From: Bdellovibrio sp. ZAP7
GTDB lineage: Bacteria > Bdellovibrionota > Bdellovibrionia > Bdellovibrionales > Bdellovibrionaceae
Reading direction: 5' to 3'
Length of the DNA: 64,000 nt
NCBI RefSeq assembly: GCF_006874645.1
Contig: NZ_CP030082.1
Coordinates: 3,286,001 to 3,350,000 of the forward strand
A program made the translations under genes and the position numbers. Below, one piece after another: positions 28,017 through 36,688 of the stretch. Every line of letters begins with the position of its first letter. Position 1 is the first letter of the stretch. The notes below the pieces were generated by a model. The model did no database searches. It saw only the letters and a list, made by a program, of their open reading frames with translations, and was not told the origin of the DNA.

Positions 28017-28179
28017 GGCACAGCCGTATAATACAGCACCAAAACCGAGTTCCACAGCAAATTCTGAAAAGCTTAACTAAGGCAAAACACCATCGAGCTA
28101 CCCCAAAAACACGAAGTCCCCGCACGTTACCGAGCGAGGACTGTCCGAGAGTTTTGGTGCTGTATTATACGGCTGTGCC
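28017..28179. repeat. Inverted-repeat element 3 with perfect 29-bp arms
   Basis: The 29-bp arms at 28017-28045 and 28151-28179 are exact inverted copies enclosing 105 bp that shows no coding frame. The inner part holds a smaller stem AGTCC/GGACT (about 28115-28143). The element begins 8 bp after the rpoN stop and ends about 100 bp before apt. Its core shares nothing visible with elements 1 and 2. No target-site duplication is seen. It could be a MITE, a processed hairpin RNA or a strong terminator. Confidence 0.9.
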
Positions 28180-28186
28180 GGGTCGA

Positions 28187-29629
28187 CTAGAAGTACTTCT
28201 TCCTTTGCGAAGAAGGAAGGATCTTCAAAACGTCGCGGTATTTTGCAACCGTTCTTCTGGCGATTTGGATTCCGTCGACCTTTAACATATCCACGATCTT
28301 TTGGTCCGAAAGCGGATTCTTAGGATCTTCTTTGGAAACAAGGTCTTTGATTTTCACTTTGACTGATTCACTTGCCAATGAATCACCGTCGCTTGAGCTG
28401 ATCCCTGAATTGAAGAAGTATTTCAACTCATAGATACCTTGCGGCGTGTGAACGTATTTGGCTGTCGTTACACGGCTGACCGTTGATTCATGCATTCCGA
28501 TGTCGTTCGCGATATCGCGTAAAACCATCGGTTTCAAATGCTCTGAACCTTTTTCAAAGAACTCGCGTTGATGTTTTACGATCGACTCGGCCACTTTGTA
28601 GATAGTTCTTTGTCTTTGGTGAATGGACTTAATCAACCAAACAGCAGAGCGCAATTTTTCCTGGATATAATCCTGAGTTTTATCGCCTGTTGTTTTGCCG
28701 GTTTTCAGCATATTTTTATAGAAGTTTGAAATCTTCAAACGCGGCAAACCGTCTTCATTCAAAGACACGACGTAATCATCGCCGACTTTGTAAACATAAA
28801 CGTCTGGAGTGACGTAATGCGTGTCACTGGCCATAAAAGCGCGACCTGGCTTAGGATCCATCGCATAGATGATCTTACACATGTCGACAACGTCTTCGAT
28901 ATCACGCCCCAAAGCTTTAGCAATGGCTTCGTAATTTTTCTTTTCAAGATCTTTTAAGTGATTATTGATGAGGTTGACCAAATCGTGGGTGTCTTCTTCC
29001 AAGTGTTTGGCTTGGATCAATAGACACTCTTTCAAATCACGAGCACCCACTCCTGGAGGATCGAATTCGTGAATCAGAGTCAGAGTGTCTTCCAAAAGAT
29101 CTTTTTCGATCTTTTCTTCTTCAGCGATTTGTTCAATTGGAACTTTGAAGTAACCATCATCATCGATCGCGCCGATGATCGCATCCGCTGCGCGCTCTTC
29201 TTCTTCAGAAAAGCCATTCATCTTAACTTGCCAGTAAAGGTGATCGTGCAAAGTTTGAGACGCCGTGATGACATTTTCATAATTCATGATCTCTTCAGAA
29301 CCCGACATACCGGACTGAGGAGGTTTTTGATTTTGTTCAATGTAAGATTCCCACTCGAACTCATCTTGTTTTTGTGGGTCTTGAGAGATCTGATCGTTTG
29401 TAGACTCTACAGAGCCTTCGCCAGCAACTTCGTCGGCTGCCTCTTTAGTGCGTTGGAGATCTTCTTCTTTAAGCTGTTCTGCTTCTTCTAGAATTGGATT
29501 TTCTTCTAGCTCTGAACGAACCGCTGACTCCAGTTCCATACGCGACATCTGCAACAATTTGATAGCTTGTTGCAGTTGTGGAGTAATGACCAGAGATTGA
29601 CTCAGGTTCATGGTCTGTCGAAGAGCCAT
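28187..29629 (-). CDS. rpoN: RNA polymerase sigma-54 factor
   Basis: RpoN directs transcription from -24/-12 promoters with AAA+ activators. Region I is the Gln/Leu-rich LSQSLVITPQLQQAIKLLQMSRMEL, followed by an acidic region II (about 45-110) and the core-binding domain. The helix-turn-helix and the C-terminal RpoN box ARRTVAKYR bind the promoter. 480 aa is normal. It follows lptB by 28 bp, the classical lptB-rpoN order. An activator with FHA, AAA+ and Fis domains is encoded at 48.7 kb. Confidence 0.98.
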   Translation of the reverse strand: MALRQTMNLSQSLVITPQLQQAIKLLQMSRMELESAVRSELEENPILEEAEQLKEEDLQRTKEAADEVAGEGSVESTNDQISQDPQKQDEFEWESYIEQNQKPPQSGMSGSEEIMNYENVITASQTLHDHLYWQVKMNGFSEEEERAADAIIGAIDDDGYFKVPIEQIAEEEKIEKDLLEDTLTLIHEFDPPGVGARDLKECLLIQAKHLEEDTHDLVNLINNHLKDLEKKNYEAIAKALGRDIEDVVDMCKIIYAMDPKPGRAFMASDTHYVTPDVYVYKVGDDYVVSLNEDGLPRLKISNFYKNMLKTGKTTGDKTQDYIQEKLRSAVWLIKSIHQRQRTIYKVAESIVKHQREFFEKGSEHLKPMVLRDIANDIGMHESTVSRVTTAKYVHTPQGIYELKYFFNSGISSSDGDSLASESVKVKIKDLVSKEDPKNPLSDQKIVDMLKVDGIQIARRTVAKYRDVLKILPSSQRKKYF

Positions 29630-29657
29630 TGTTTACCTTTCTAAAAACGCACTAGCG

Positions 29658-30380
29658 TTACAGCCTAAAATTTTCACCCAGATAGAATTTACGAGCCAAC
29701 TCAGAATTCGTGATTTCGTCAGCACTTCCGCTAACCTGAATCGCCCCGTCCTTCAGTATATAAGCATAATCGCAAATGCCCAAAGTCTCACGAACGTTAT
29801 GATCCGTAATGAGAACTCCTATACCTTTGGCCTTAAGTTCGCGGATGATATTCTGGATGTCGCCGACCGCAATCGGGTCGATCCCAGCGAAGGGTTCGTC
29901 CAGCAAAAGGAACTTGGGTTCACCCGCAAGTGCACGGGCAATTTCCACACGACGACGCTCACCGCCTGATAAAGCGTAACCATAGCTGTCGCGGATGTGA
30001 CCCACGCGAAGTTCTGAAATTAACAATTCCAGACGCTCAGCTCGTTGGGCCCCGCTGAAGCCATGCGCTTCTAAAGCCACGGTGATGTTCTCGGCTACCG
30101 TAAGTTTACGAAATATACTGGGTTCTTGAGCCAAATAGCTAAGTCCCACGCGAGCACGTCTATACATGGGCTCTTTGGTGATATCGTCCTCGTCCAAGTG
30201 GATGGTGCCTTTATCTGGCTGAACGATTCCTACCACCATATAAAATGAAGTGGTTTTACCCGCACCATTGGGACCTAAAAGACCCACGACTTGGCCGGAT
30301 TCGACGGAGAATGAAGCACCATCAACGACTTTACGCTTTTTGAAACTCTTGGAAATTTCTTTGATGGTCAGGATGCTCAT
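29658..30380 (-). CDS. lptB: LPS export ABC transporter ATP-binding protein LptB
   Basis: LptB powers extraction of lipopolysaccharide from the inner membrane by LptFG. The Walker A motif is [16 protein letters not shown], the signature [15 protein letters not shown], the Walker [14 protein letters not shown] and the H-loop TDHNVRE. The Q-loop YLAQEPSIF is the LptB form. 240 aa is typical. It overlaps the LptC-like gene by 4 bp and precedes rpoN. Confidence 0.96.
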   Translation of the reverse strand: MSILTIKEISKSFKKRKVVDGASFSVESGQVVGLLGPNGAGKTTSFYMVVGIVQPDKGTIHLDEDDITKEPMYRRARVGLSYLAQEPSIFRKLTVAENITVALEAHGFSGAQRAERLELLISELRVGHIRDSYGYALSGGERRRVEIARALAGEPKFLLLDEPFAGIDPIAVGDIQNIIRELKAKGIGVLITDHNVRETLGICDYAYILKDGAIQVSGSADEITNSELARKFYLGENFRL

Positions 30381-31390
30381 TTATCTTTGTTCTCCATCTT
30401 GGCACGCACTCTTTCAACCTTAACCTTTTTTCCGCCTTCAAGAAAGATGATTTCCTCACCACTCAGCTCGTCATTGTTTTGAATGACCTTAGGTTTTCCT
30501 TTAAAGACATACTTATTGGCAAGAAGGTCCAGGTTGACCACATCCGCCGTCGCAAATTTATCTGCGTCACTGACTTTTACACCGCCAAGAACGCTGATGG
30601 AGCTTAATAGATTGGCGCCTTTATCATAAAGGAAACTTGCCTCGGGCCCCTCGAGGCGCATGCCATCATAGTTCATGCGTACAGAGCCCAGAAATCTTGC
30701 CAAATTACTCTTACCACTAAATTCGGCACCATCAGCAACCACTTCAAAGCGCTTGCCGTCATTCATTGGTTTGGTCGCGGTCACTTTTTCTTTAATCAAC
30801 ATTTTCGACTGATCCACCAGAACTTGCATCGAACGTCCCTTTAGGACCATTCCTGCGCCCGTTTTATCGCGGGGACCTTCCATGTAAACATCTTCAGGGC
30901 TTTCAATCAGTCTTTTCACTGCTGAATAAGAAATACCTGGCGTCTTGAAAACATAGCCGTTTTCAGAGCGAGTCACGACATTGCCTTTAATATTGAGGTC
31001 TTTCGAATTCGAATCGATCGTACCCTCGTCACCTGTCGCAGTAAATTCAACTTTTTCTTTGTTATAGAAAAATACGCGGACTTTCTTAAGTTTCCAGTTG
31101 CCGCTGCCCTGACTGCCTTCGGCAGACTCAGAGAATAATTCCCAGTCACGTTGGCCCTTTTGGCTTTCCACCAAATGAACACCGCCCATCTTTTGTTCAG
31201 CGGTGGACTGTTTCTCTTTAGGGTCTTTACCCTGTTCTTCGAGCTCTTTTTTTCTTTTTTCTTGGAGTTCTACGCGAGCTTGAACTTTGGCGTCGTCGTC
31301 ATGTTCAAGTTTTTTGGGGAAAACGATAAGAACCTCAACGAACAATAAAACGAGAAGTACTGCAAAGATGAGGTTCTTGAACTTAGCCAT
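30377..31390 (-). CDS. lptC: LPS export protein LptC with an LptA/OstA-like C-terminal part
   Basis: A single N-terminal membrane helix (about 6-24) and a charged coiled-coil linker (about 30-65) precede a LptC beta-jellyroll (about 70-190). A further OstA-like stretch (about 190-330) follows. At 337 aa it is much longer than E. coli LptC (191 aa), and no separate lptA is next to it. It probably forms the inner-membrane base and part of the periplasmic LPS bridge as one protein. It overlaps lptB by 4 bp and follows the gliding genes after an 18-bp gap. Confidence 0.85.
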   Translation of the reverse strand: MAKFKNLIFAVLLVLLFVEVLIVFPKKLEHDDDAKVQARVELQEKRKKELEEQGKDPKEKQSTAEQKMGGVHLVESQKGQRDWELFSESAEGSQGSGNWKLKKVRVFFYNKEKVEFTATGDEGTIDSNSKDLNIKGNVVTRSENGYVFKTPGISYSAVKRLIESPEDVYMEGPRDKTGAGMVLKGRSMQVLVDQSKMLIKEKVTATKPMNDGKRFEVVADGAEFSGKSNLARFLGSVRMNYDGMRLEGPEASFLYDKGANLLSSISVLGGVKVSDADKFATADVVNLDLLANKYVFKGKPKVIQNNDELSGEEIIFLEGGKKVKVERVRAKMENKDK

Positions 31391-31408
31391 GGACCGATTC
31401 TACCCAAA

Positions 31409-32008
31409 CTATTGGGTAGAAGTCGACTGGTTAGAGTTTTTGGTCACTGCGAAATTGATTTCTCCGGCACCTGCTTCCGTCACAGTGAACATAACCTTCT
31501 TCACTGTAAGGAAATCGATACCTTTATCGGCCTGAATAGTTACTTTGCTCCACGCATTAGCATCATCAGTTGTTTGACCTTTTGTTTGATCAACAGCATT
31601 TTTGATTTTGTTTTGCAGTTTTGCTTCGTAATCCGATTTGCTTTTTGCCAAAGCCAAAGTCAGCTGCTCTTTCAATTTAGGAATATTCCAATCATCCGGA
31701 CCGGCTGCCTGGATTTCCTCAAACGTAGCCACAGTGTCTTTATCAAGAACGATTTCTTTATTGGAGATCGTTACAACGTGGGCTGGCTTCAATTCTTTAA
31801 CACTGGATGCCTTTGGAAGAGTTACTTCTTTTGGCATGTACAGGATGTCCCCTGTCGTATTGTAGTTTTGAAGAAGGAAGATAACCAGAACCGTAAACAT
31901 GTCGACCATCGCTGTCAAAGACAGAACTGCCGTCACGCCACGTTTCCCTTTTTTCTTACTCAAAATATTATGGTAGCGATGTCTCTCGCCCGGTCTAAAG
32001 ATTGCCAT
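31409..32008 (-). CDS. ExbD/TolR-type protein of the gliding motor (second copy)
   Basis: The single transmembrane helix carries the conserved proton-binding Asp in AMVDMFTVLVIFLLQ (about residue 35). A periplasmic domain of about 140 residues follows, longer than usual, with a charged insertion (about 95-140). It is the distal member of the TolQ-TolR-TolR set and should form the proton-driven stator with the two genes upstream (AglQ/AglS-like in Myxococcus nomenclature). The start shares one base with the stop of the preceding gene (TAATG). Confidence 0.87.
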   Translation of the reverse strand: MAIFRPGERHRYHNILSKKKGKRGVTAVLSLTAMVDMFTVLVIFLLQNYNTTGDILYMPKEVTLPKASSVKELKPAHVVTISNKEIVLDKDTVATFEEIQAAGPDDWNIPKLKEQLTLALAKSKSDYEAKLQNKIKNAVDQTKGQTTDDANAWSKVTIQADKGIDFLTVKKVMFTVTEAGAGEINFAVTKNSNQSTSTQ

Positions 32009-32484
32009 TATTGAGGCGCTCCTGTTGCGACTGAAATCGCGCTAAATCCCGAGATCAGGCAATTATCCATTGCCTTGATCAATTGGTCGTATGGCAATTC
32101 ATCTGCCATCGTCAGGATTGCATCCACTTTTTCTGGATAGATTTGTTTAACTCTTTGAAGTTGCGCAATGAGGCCAGCATCGTCAAATTGTCCGCCTTGC
32201 ATTGGAAGACTGATGACTTGTTTCCCAACAGTTAAAACATAACCAACAGGCTTCACATCCACCTTCAACACCACATCCGCATTCGGAGGAGGAGTCGGAC
32301 TTGGCTGAGTGTCGGATTTCTTACCGTACAAGGAACTTCCAATTTGAATCATAGAGATCTGAGTCCAAACGGCACTGATCAGGAGGAACGTAATAAGTAC
32401 GCTCATCAAGTCGATGACAGGAACGAGATTCAACTCGATATTCTTCGCCCTGCCGCCTTTGCCACTCTCTTCTATGTGAGCCAT
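32008..32484 (-). CDS. ExbD/TolR-type protein of the gliding motor (first copy)
   Basis: An N-terminal NIELNLVPVIDLMSVLITFLL shows the ExbD/TolR start and the conserved proton-binding Asp. A Pro-rich linker and a periplasmic domain of the TolR type follow. 158 aa is normal. It is expected to sit in a TolQ5:TolR2-like ring that converts proton flow into work. It lies 28 bp after the TolQ gene and is joined to the second ExbD by a one-base overlap. Confidence 0.9.
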   Translation of the reverse strand: MAHIEESGKGGRAKNIELNLVPVIDLMSVLITFLLISAVWTQISMIQIGSSLYGKKSDTQPSPTPPPNADVVLKVDVKPVGYVLTVGKQVISLPMQGGQFDDAGLIAQLQRVKQIYPEKVDAILTMADELPYDQLIKAMDNCLISGFSAISVATGAPQ

Positions 32485-32512
32485 GCTAAACCTCTAACTT
32501 TACCGTAAGTAA

Positions 32513-33229
32513 TTAATCTCTGATCTTTTCTCTGTTAGCTACAACCAGATTCAAAAGACTCATGCTTGTCTCAACAACTTCGTTCTCTGTTTTTTGGATA
32601 CGATGTTGGAACAAACCGTAAGCAACGATACAAACGATAGAAACCAAAAGACCAAACGCCGTACAATTCAAGGCATGCGAGATACCTTTTGAAAGTTCGA
32701 TAGATTTAGTCGCTGGATCCGCCACCGCAACCGCACGGAAGGAACCGATCATACCAATGATCGTACCAAGTAGACCCGCAAGTACCGCGATGTTACCGAA
32801 AACTGCAAGGAAGGAAACCCAACCTTCAACTTTTGGCATCTCTCTCATAACTGCTGCATCCATCGCCACTTGAATTTCTTCATCGGGGCGTTTGTTCATA
32901 GCTTGCACAAGACCGGCTTTAACAGTGTTCGTCAAAGCTGCCGGGCGAGCGTCGCAATAAGAAATAGCCTGGCGAAGATCACCTGCTACAACCATGCGGA
33001 AGATTTGATCTGTGAATTCTTTTTTATCCACGTTCAAATTTTTAAGTTTCATGATTCTGTCTACGATCACGATAATCGACATGATGGCGATCGCCGCGAT
33101 GATGTACATCACGATACCGCCCTCAGAGAATGCGCGTTGTAGGAAGTTCATATTGTCGCCTGCTGCAACCTGCATTGCTGCGTTAGTTGCTGACTGGGTT
33201 GCTGCTGCTGCTGCGTCTGTTGGGTTCAC
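32513..33229 (-). CDS. TolQ/ExbB/MotA-type proton channel of the gliding motor
   Basis: Three membrane helices and the MotA/TolQ/ExbB domain (AGLLGTIIGMIGSFRAV and the later helix ISHALNCTAFGLLVSIVCIVAYGLF) are clear. Family members with two ExbD partners next to a FHA-TonB-like protein are the AglR/AglX type of gliding motors. 238 aa is typical. It is preceded by the energy-transducer gene (49-bp gap), with no terminator between them. Confidence 0.93.
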   Translation of the reverse strand: MNPTDAAAAATQSATNAAMQVAAGDNMNFLQRAFSEGGIVMYIIAAIAIMSIIVIVDRIMKLKNLNVDKKEFTDQIFRMVVAGDLRQAISYCDARPAALTNTVKAGLVQAMNKRPDEEIQVAMDAAVMREMPKVEGWVSFLAVFGNIAVLAGLLGTIIGMIGSFRAVAVADPATKSIELSKGISHALNCTAFGLLVSIVCIVAYGLFQHRIQKTENEVVETSMSLLNLVVANREKIRD

Positions 33230-33278
33230 GAAATCTCCTCCTGTAGAGTAACTTTATTAATTTTTTAAACTTTAAATT

Positions 33279-35537
33279 CTATTGTTGGTTCAGAACGAAT
33301 GGGTAAGCTTCGATCACTGCCACGAGACCTGCTGGAGGTTCCGGGAATGTCCAACTTGCCAAACGATCTCTGATACAGTTTTCAACACCTTTATCTCCAA
33401 GTGTTGAACTCTTCACTTTCACATTACGCGCCTGACCTTGAGCCACGATTTCCCATCCCAGGATAACTTTACCCTCAAGACGAGTGCCTTTGGCTTTCGT
33501 GTTCAAAGCTCTTTCGTAACAGCTTTTCACTTCATGAAGTTTCGCACGGATCACACGACGAATAGCTTCTTTGTCAATAGTGCCATCGAAAGACTCTTCC
33601 ATACCGCCGCCTTCGATTGCCACTTGAGATTTCGAACCGAAACCCTCAGAAGCACCGTAAGCAGATTGGCCTGACCCACGACCTTTAGTTCCGATACCCG
33701 CGATACCTTGTGTCGCAGTCCCTTTACCACCCGCACCTGAGTCTTTGAATTTAGAACCTAGATCATCTCCGGCTCTGTTTTCATTGAAACCAGAAGTTCC
33801 TGTCGCTTTATCGGCCATACCCAAAACTTCACCCTGACCGGAATATGCCTGGTCAAGATTCTTTCTGTTACCACCGCCACCGAAGGCACCGAACAATCCG
33901 ACTTTAGAAAGGTCTTTGTTTTTCGACTGCGCGTTCGCACTGGCAGTCTCACCCATCTTAACTGCGCCACCTTGACGAGTTGATGTGAACGTCTTTCTCT
34001 TGTCTTTCGTTTCTTTAGGAGCCACTTCACTTGCTTTAGCCGCCGTGGAAGCCTTTTGAGAAAGCTGAGGTTTGTTCTCAGGCTTTTTCTCTTGAGCTGC
34101 TTTATCCTTATCGTTCACGACAACTTTCTTAGGAGTTGGTGTCGGAGTCGGCTGTTGTACCGGAGTAGGAGTTGGCTCTGGTGGTTTTGGCGTAGGTGCT
34201 GGTGGAGGCGTCGGTTTCTTATCAAAGATAACCTGCGCAATACGCTGCACGTCCTCCTGCTTATTTTCCTGCCAGTCTGGAGTTGTTGCAGAGATATACA
34301 ATGCAAGCAAGCCCACGATAACCAAAGACATCACCAAGCCCGTCAATTCAGAACCTGAAAGCATCACAGAAGTAATTGGTACAACTGGAGCTTGCGGAAC
34401 GAAACGAACGTACAAGTGAATGTTGCCACCTGGTAAAGCCAGGCAAAGCATTTCATTTTGATCAACACGAACCGAATAACCGCCACCCGCTCTTGAAGCG
34501 CGACCGTTTTTCTCAAGATCTTCGATACCCACCAAACCAGTGGAGCCTACCATTTCGATCTTCATGTCGGCAGCTGTGTTTACTTTCAGGCCGCCAGCCA
34601 TATCCAGGATCTGGAATCCTCTTGGCATGATCCCTTCTGGAAGAGCAATACTGTTTGGCTTGTCTTCACCCAGGTTCACATGAACGGATTGATTGCCTTT
34701 GAAATTGTACGTGTTCAGAATGCGTTCCTTCCAGGCAACGATCACTTGAACAGTCGGACCTTTTCCAGGCTTCAAATATGTTTTCAAATCTTGAATTTCA
34801 CTTGCCGGAGCGAAAGTCTTAACTTTCTTTTCCTTTTTAAATGAAACTTTTCCAGCACGAATCTCCGGACGAGTCGGGGCTACTGCTGTTGGCGTTGCCA
34901 TCGCAGGAGCTGCAGCGACCGGAGCTGCCGTTGCAACTGGTGCAGCAGCAACTGGAGGTGCTTTTTCATCGATCTTAGGAACTTCTGTTGGAATCGAAAC
35001 TTTCACTTCTTCTTTTTTATCTACTGCTGGAGGTGGCGGAGCAACTGGCTCTGCTTTTTGCACAACAGGTTCAGCAGGAGGAGGCATTGGCGCTGCCACC
35101 GCTGGAATCGAAGTCAAAGTTACTTCCTGAACCGGTGGTGGAGGCGCAACTGGTGCTGCGGCCGGTGGAGCCACTGGAGGCACAGCAACGGCTACATCTT
35201 CCAATTTTTCTTCACCCGGAGGAGGTCCTTTAGGTTTCGGCACACCCAGGAAAAACACGATTTTAAATGGACCGACAGTCACTTCATCGCCAGAAGCAAT
35301 GCTTTCATCAAGAACGGCCTGACCATTTTTGAATGTACCTGTTGAAGATCCCAAGTCGCAGATGTAATAGCCAGCGTCCCGTCTTTCTAAAAGACAGTGA
35401 ATTGGCGATACTCCATCACCATCAAGGTCGACGTGAACCTCTTCAGAGTGACCAATTACGATCTGATCTTGATCGAACTGCTTCACTCCAACAAGTTGGT
35501 TATCTTTAAAGATTCTGAATATTAACGGCGATCTCAA
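33279..35537 (-). CDS. gltG: FHA-TonB-like energy transducer of the gliding machine (GltG/PglI-like)
   Basis: The order is: FHA domain (about 5-95, with SPIHC and LGSSTGTFKNG, so it should read phosphothreonine), Pro/Ala-rich linker, a beta domain, one transmembrane helix (about 390-410), a Pro/Thr-rich rigid arm (TPPPAPTPKPPEPTPTP), a Gly-rich region, and a C-terminal AgmX/PglI-type domain (about 640-752, CYERAL to WTFPEPPAG). This is the layout of Myxococcus GltG/PglI, thought to bridge the inner-membrane motor and the outer-membrane complex. It overlaps the small upstream gene by 4 bp. FHA input suggests kinase control. Confidence 0.88.
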   Translation of the reverse strand: MRSPLIFRIFKDNQLVGVKQFDQDQIVIGHSEEVHVDLDGDGVSPIHCLLERRDAGYYICDLGSSTGTFKNGQAVLDESIASGDEVTVGPFKIVFFLGVPKPKGPPPGEEKLEDVAVAVPPVAPPAAAPVAPPPPVQEVTLTSIPAVAAPMPPPAEPVVQKAEPVAPPPPAVDKKEEVKVSIPTEVPKIDEKAPPVAAAPVATAAPVAAAPAMATPTAVAPTRPEIRAGKVSFKKEKKVKTFAPASEIQDLKTYLKPGKGPTVQVIVAWKERILNTYNFKGNQSVHVNLGEDKPNSIALPEGIMPRGFQILDMAGGLKVNTAADMKIEMVGSTGLVGIEDLEKNGRASRAGGGYSVRVDQNEMLCLALPGGNIHLYVRFVPQAPVVPITSVMLSGSELTGLVMSLVIVGLLALYISATTPDWQENKQEDVQRIAQVIFDKKPTPPPAPTPKPPEPTPTPVQQPTPTPTPKKVVVNDKDKAAQEKKPENKPQLSQKASTAAKASEVAPKETKDKRKTFTSTRQGGAVKMGETASANAQSKNKDLSKVGLFGAFGGGGNRKNLDQAYSGQGEVLGMADKATGTSGFNENRAGDDLGSKFKDSGAGGKGTATQGIAGIGTKGRGSGQSAYGASEGFGSKSQVAIEGGGMEESFDGTIDKEAIRRVIRAKLHEVKSCYERALNTKAKGTRLEGKVILGWEIVAQGQARNVKVKSSTLGDKGVENCIRDRLASWTFPEPPAGLVAVIEAYPFVLNQQ

Positions 35538-35806
35538 TTACTACCTCGAACTCGCTGGATGTCTTCTGCTGATTTTCTCATCTCAGGGATGAAATTCTCT
35601 CTAAGTTTGATCAATCGTTTATAATTGAAATTCTTCTTTTGGAAAAGGTACGACAACTCAGGCTTCTGAGTGCCGCCTTCAACCAATTCATCTTCGAAGT
35701 TAAGCGTTGCTTTACGCTCTTTTTTGGCAGCTTCTTGCGCATTTGCAAAACTACAAGCCAAGGAAATAAGTCCGAGCAATGATATGTATTTTAAAACTTG
35801 CAACAT
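35534..35806 (-). CDS. Small periplasmic protein in the gliding cluster (GltF-like by position)
   Basis: A signal peptide (MLQVLKYISLLGLISLACSFANA) precedes a 67-residue charged mature domain with a conserved-looking NFNYKRLIKLRENFIPEM. ATG at 35806 was chosen because GGGAG lies 7 nt upstream; the longer frame at 35830 lacks a site. It sits exactly where Myxococcus carries gltF, between the TPR lipoprotein and the FHA gene, and overlaps the latter by 4 bp. Function is inferred from order alone. Confidence 0.7.
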   Translation of the reverse strand: MLQVLKYISLLGLISLACSFANAQEAAKKERKATLNFEDELVEGGTQKPELSYLFQKKNFNYKRLIKLRENFIPEMRKSAEDIQRVRGSN

Positions 35807-35830
35807 GATGCTACTCCCTCGAGGATTCAC

Positions 35831-36688
35831 TTATTTTAAACCTGCTTTGGCCTTGTTTTCCAAAGCATTTATTCGATTACTCGACCCTGTCGGCCCACCT
35901 ACAAACTTTAGTCTGCTTATAACTTCGAGCCCGTCTTTATATTTTTCCATTTTATCGACCAGAAGAATAGCATAGTTCAGAATTGCTTCGCGGTTGTTGC
36001 TGTCGTCTTTGACGACTTTCTTGTATAGGTCGGCGGCTTTGTCGTAACTTCCCGTAGCAGTCAAAGCGACTGCATAATTGTTCAACACGCGCGGATCACG
36101 CACACCTTTGCTGTAAGCAACCTCAAGAGCCAACAGACCCTTCTTATAGTCCTTTTCCTGAACATAAATTGATCCCACGTTCGCGGATGCTACTGGATCA
36201 AGACCATTGACGGACAATGCTTTCTTGAAAGATTTAATTGCTTCACGTCTCTCATTTTGGGCCAATTGAACGACTCCAAGATTTGAATAAAGTTCGGACA
36301 TGTTTGCATTCGCCCCAATCGCCTTGCTTAAAAGGTAACGGGACAAATCAAAACGACCTTTTTTGAAGTGATACATCGCCAGTGCATTCAACGCTCTTGC
36401 ATCACTTCCATTTTGCGCCAGGATATCCGTCGCTGCACGATAGATACCTTCGTCATTCTGCGACTTAATAGCCGAATTAAGACTCGAGTATTGAGACGAC
36501 GCGACTGGAGCTGGCTTTACTTCCGGCTCATCGTGTTTCGCCCCCTTTGGCGCTTCTTCTTCGTGCACAGGAGTAGGAGCATCAGAAACGCCCTCCATCC
36601 CCATTGAATCTTCAGAACTTTGATTCGCTGTCGGAGCAGAAGAACAAGCAGCAATAAAAAGGACTGTTAACAATAGATACTTTTTCAT
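35831..36688 (-). CDS. TPR lipoprotein of the gliding cluster (GltE/AglT-like)
   Basis: The lipobox FIAAC at Cys15 marks an outer-membrane-directed lipoprotein. A Pro/Glu/Ala linker is followed by about five tetratricopeptide repeats (from about residue 70), ideal for protein-protein docking in the periplasm. The start overlaps the preceding stop (TAATG at 36688), giving 285 aa; the longer frame to 36703 is less likely. In Myxococcus the corresponding gene (gltE/aglT) is needed for focal-adhesion gliding. Confidence 0.82.
   Translation of the reverse strand: MKKYLLLTVLFIAACSSAPTANQSSEDSMGMEGVSDAPTPVHEEEAPKGAKHDEPEVKPAPVASSQYSSLNSAIKSQNDEGIYRAATDILAQNGSDARALNALAMYHFKKGRFDLSRYLLSKAIGANANMSELYSNLGVVQLAQNERREAIKSFKKALSVNGLDPVASANVGSIYVQEKDYKKGLLALEVAYSKGVRDPRVLNNYAVALTATGSYDKAADLYKKVVKDDSNNREAILNYAILLVDKMEKYKDGLEVISRLKFVGGPTGSSNRINALENKAKAGLK

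Noticed and set aside
31412-32014. Plus-strand frame of 200 codons antisense to the ExbD/TolR gene
   Set aside because: The minus strand has a full ExbD/TolR domain with the conserved Asp; the antisense frame looks like a shadow.
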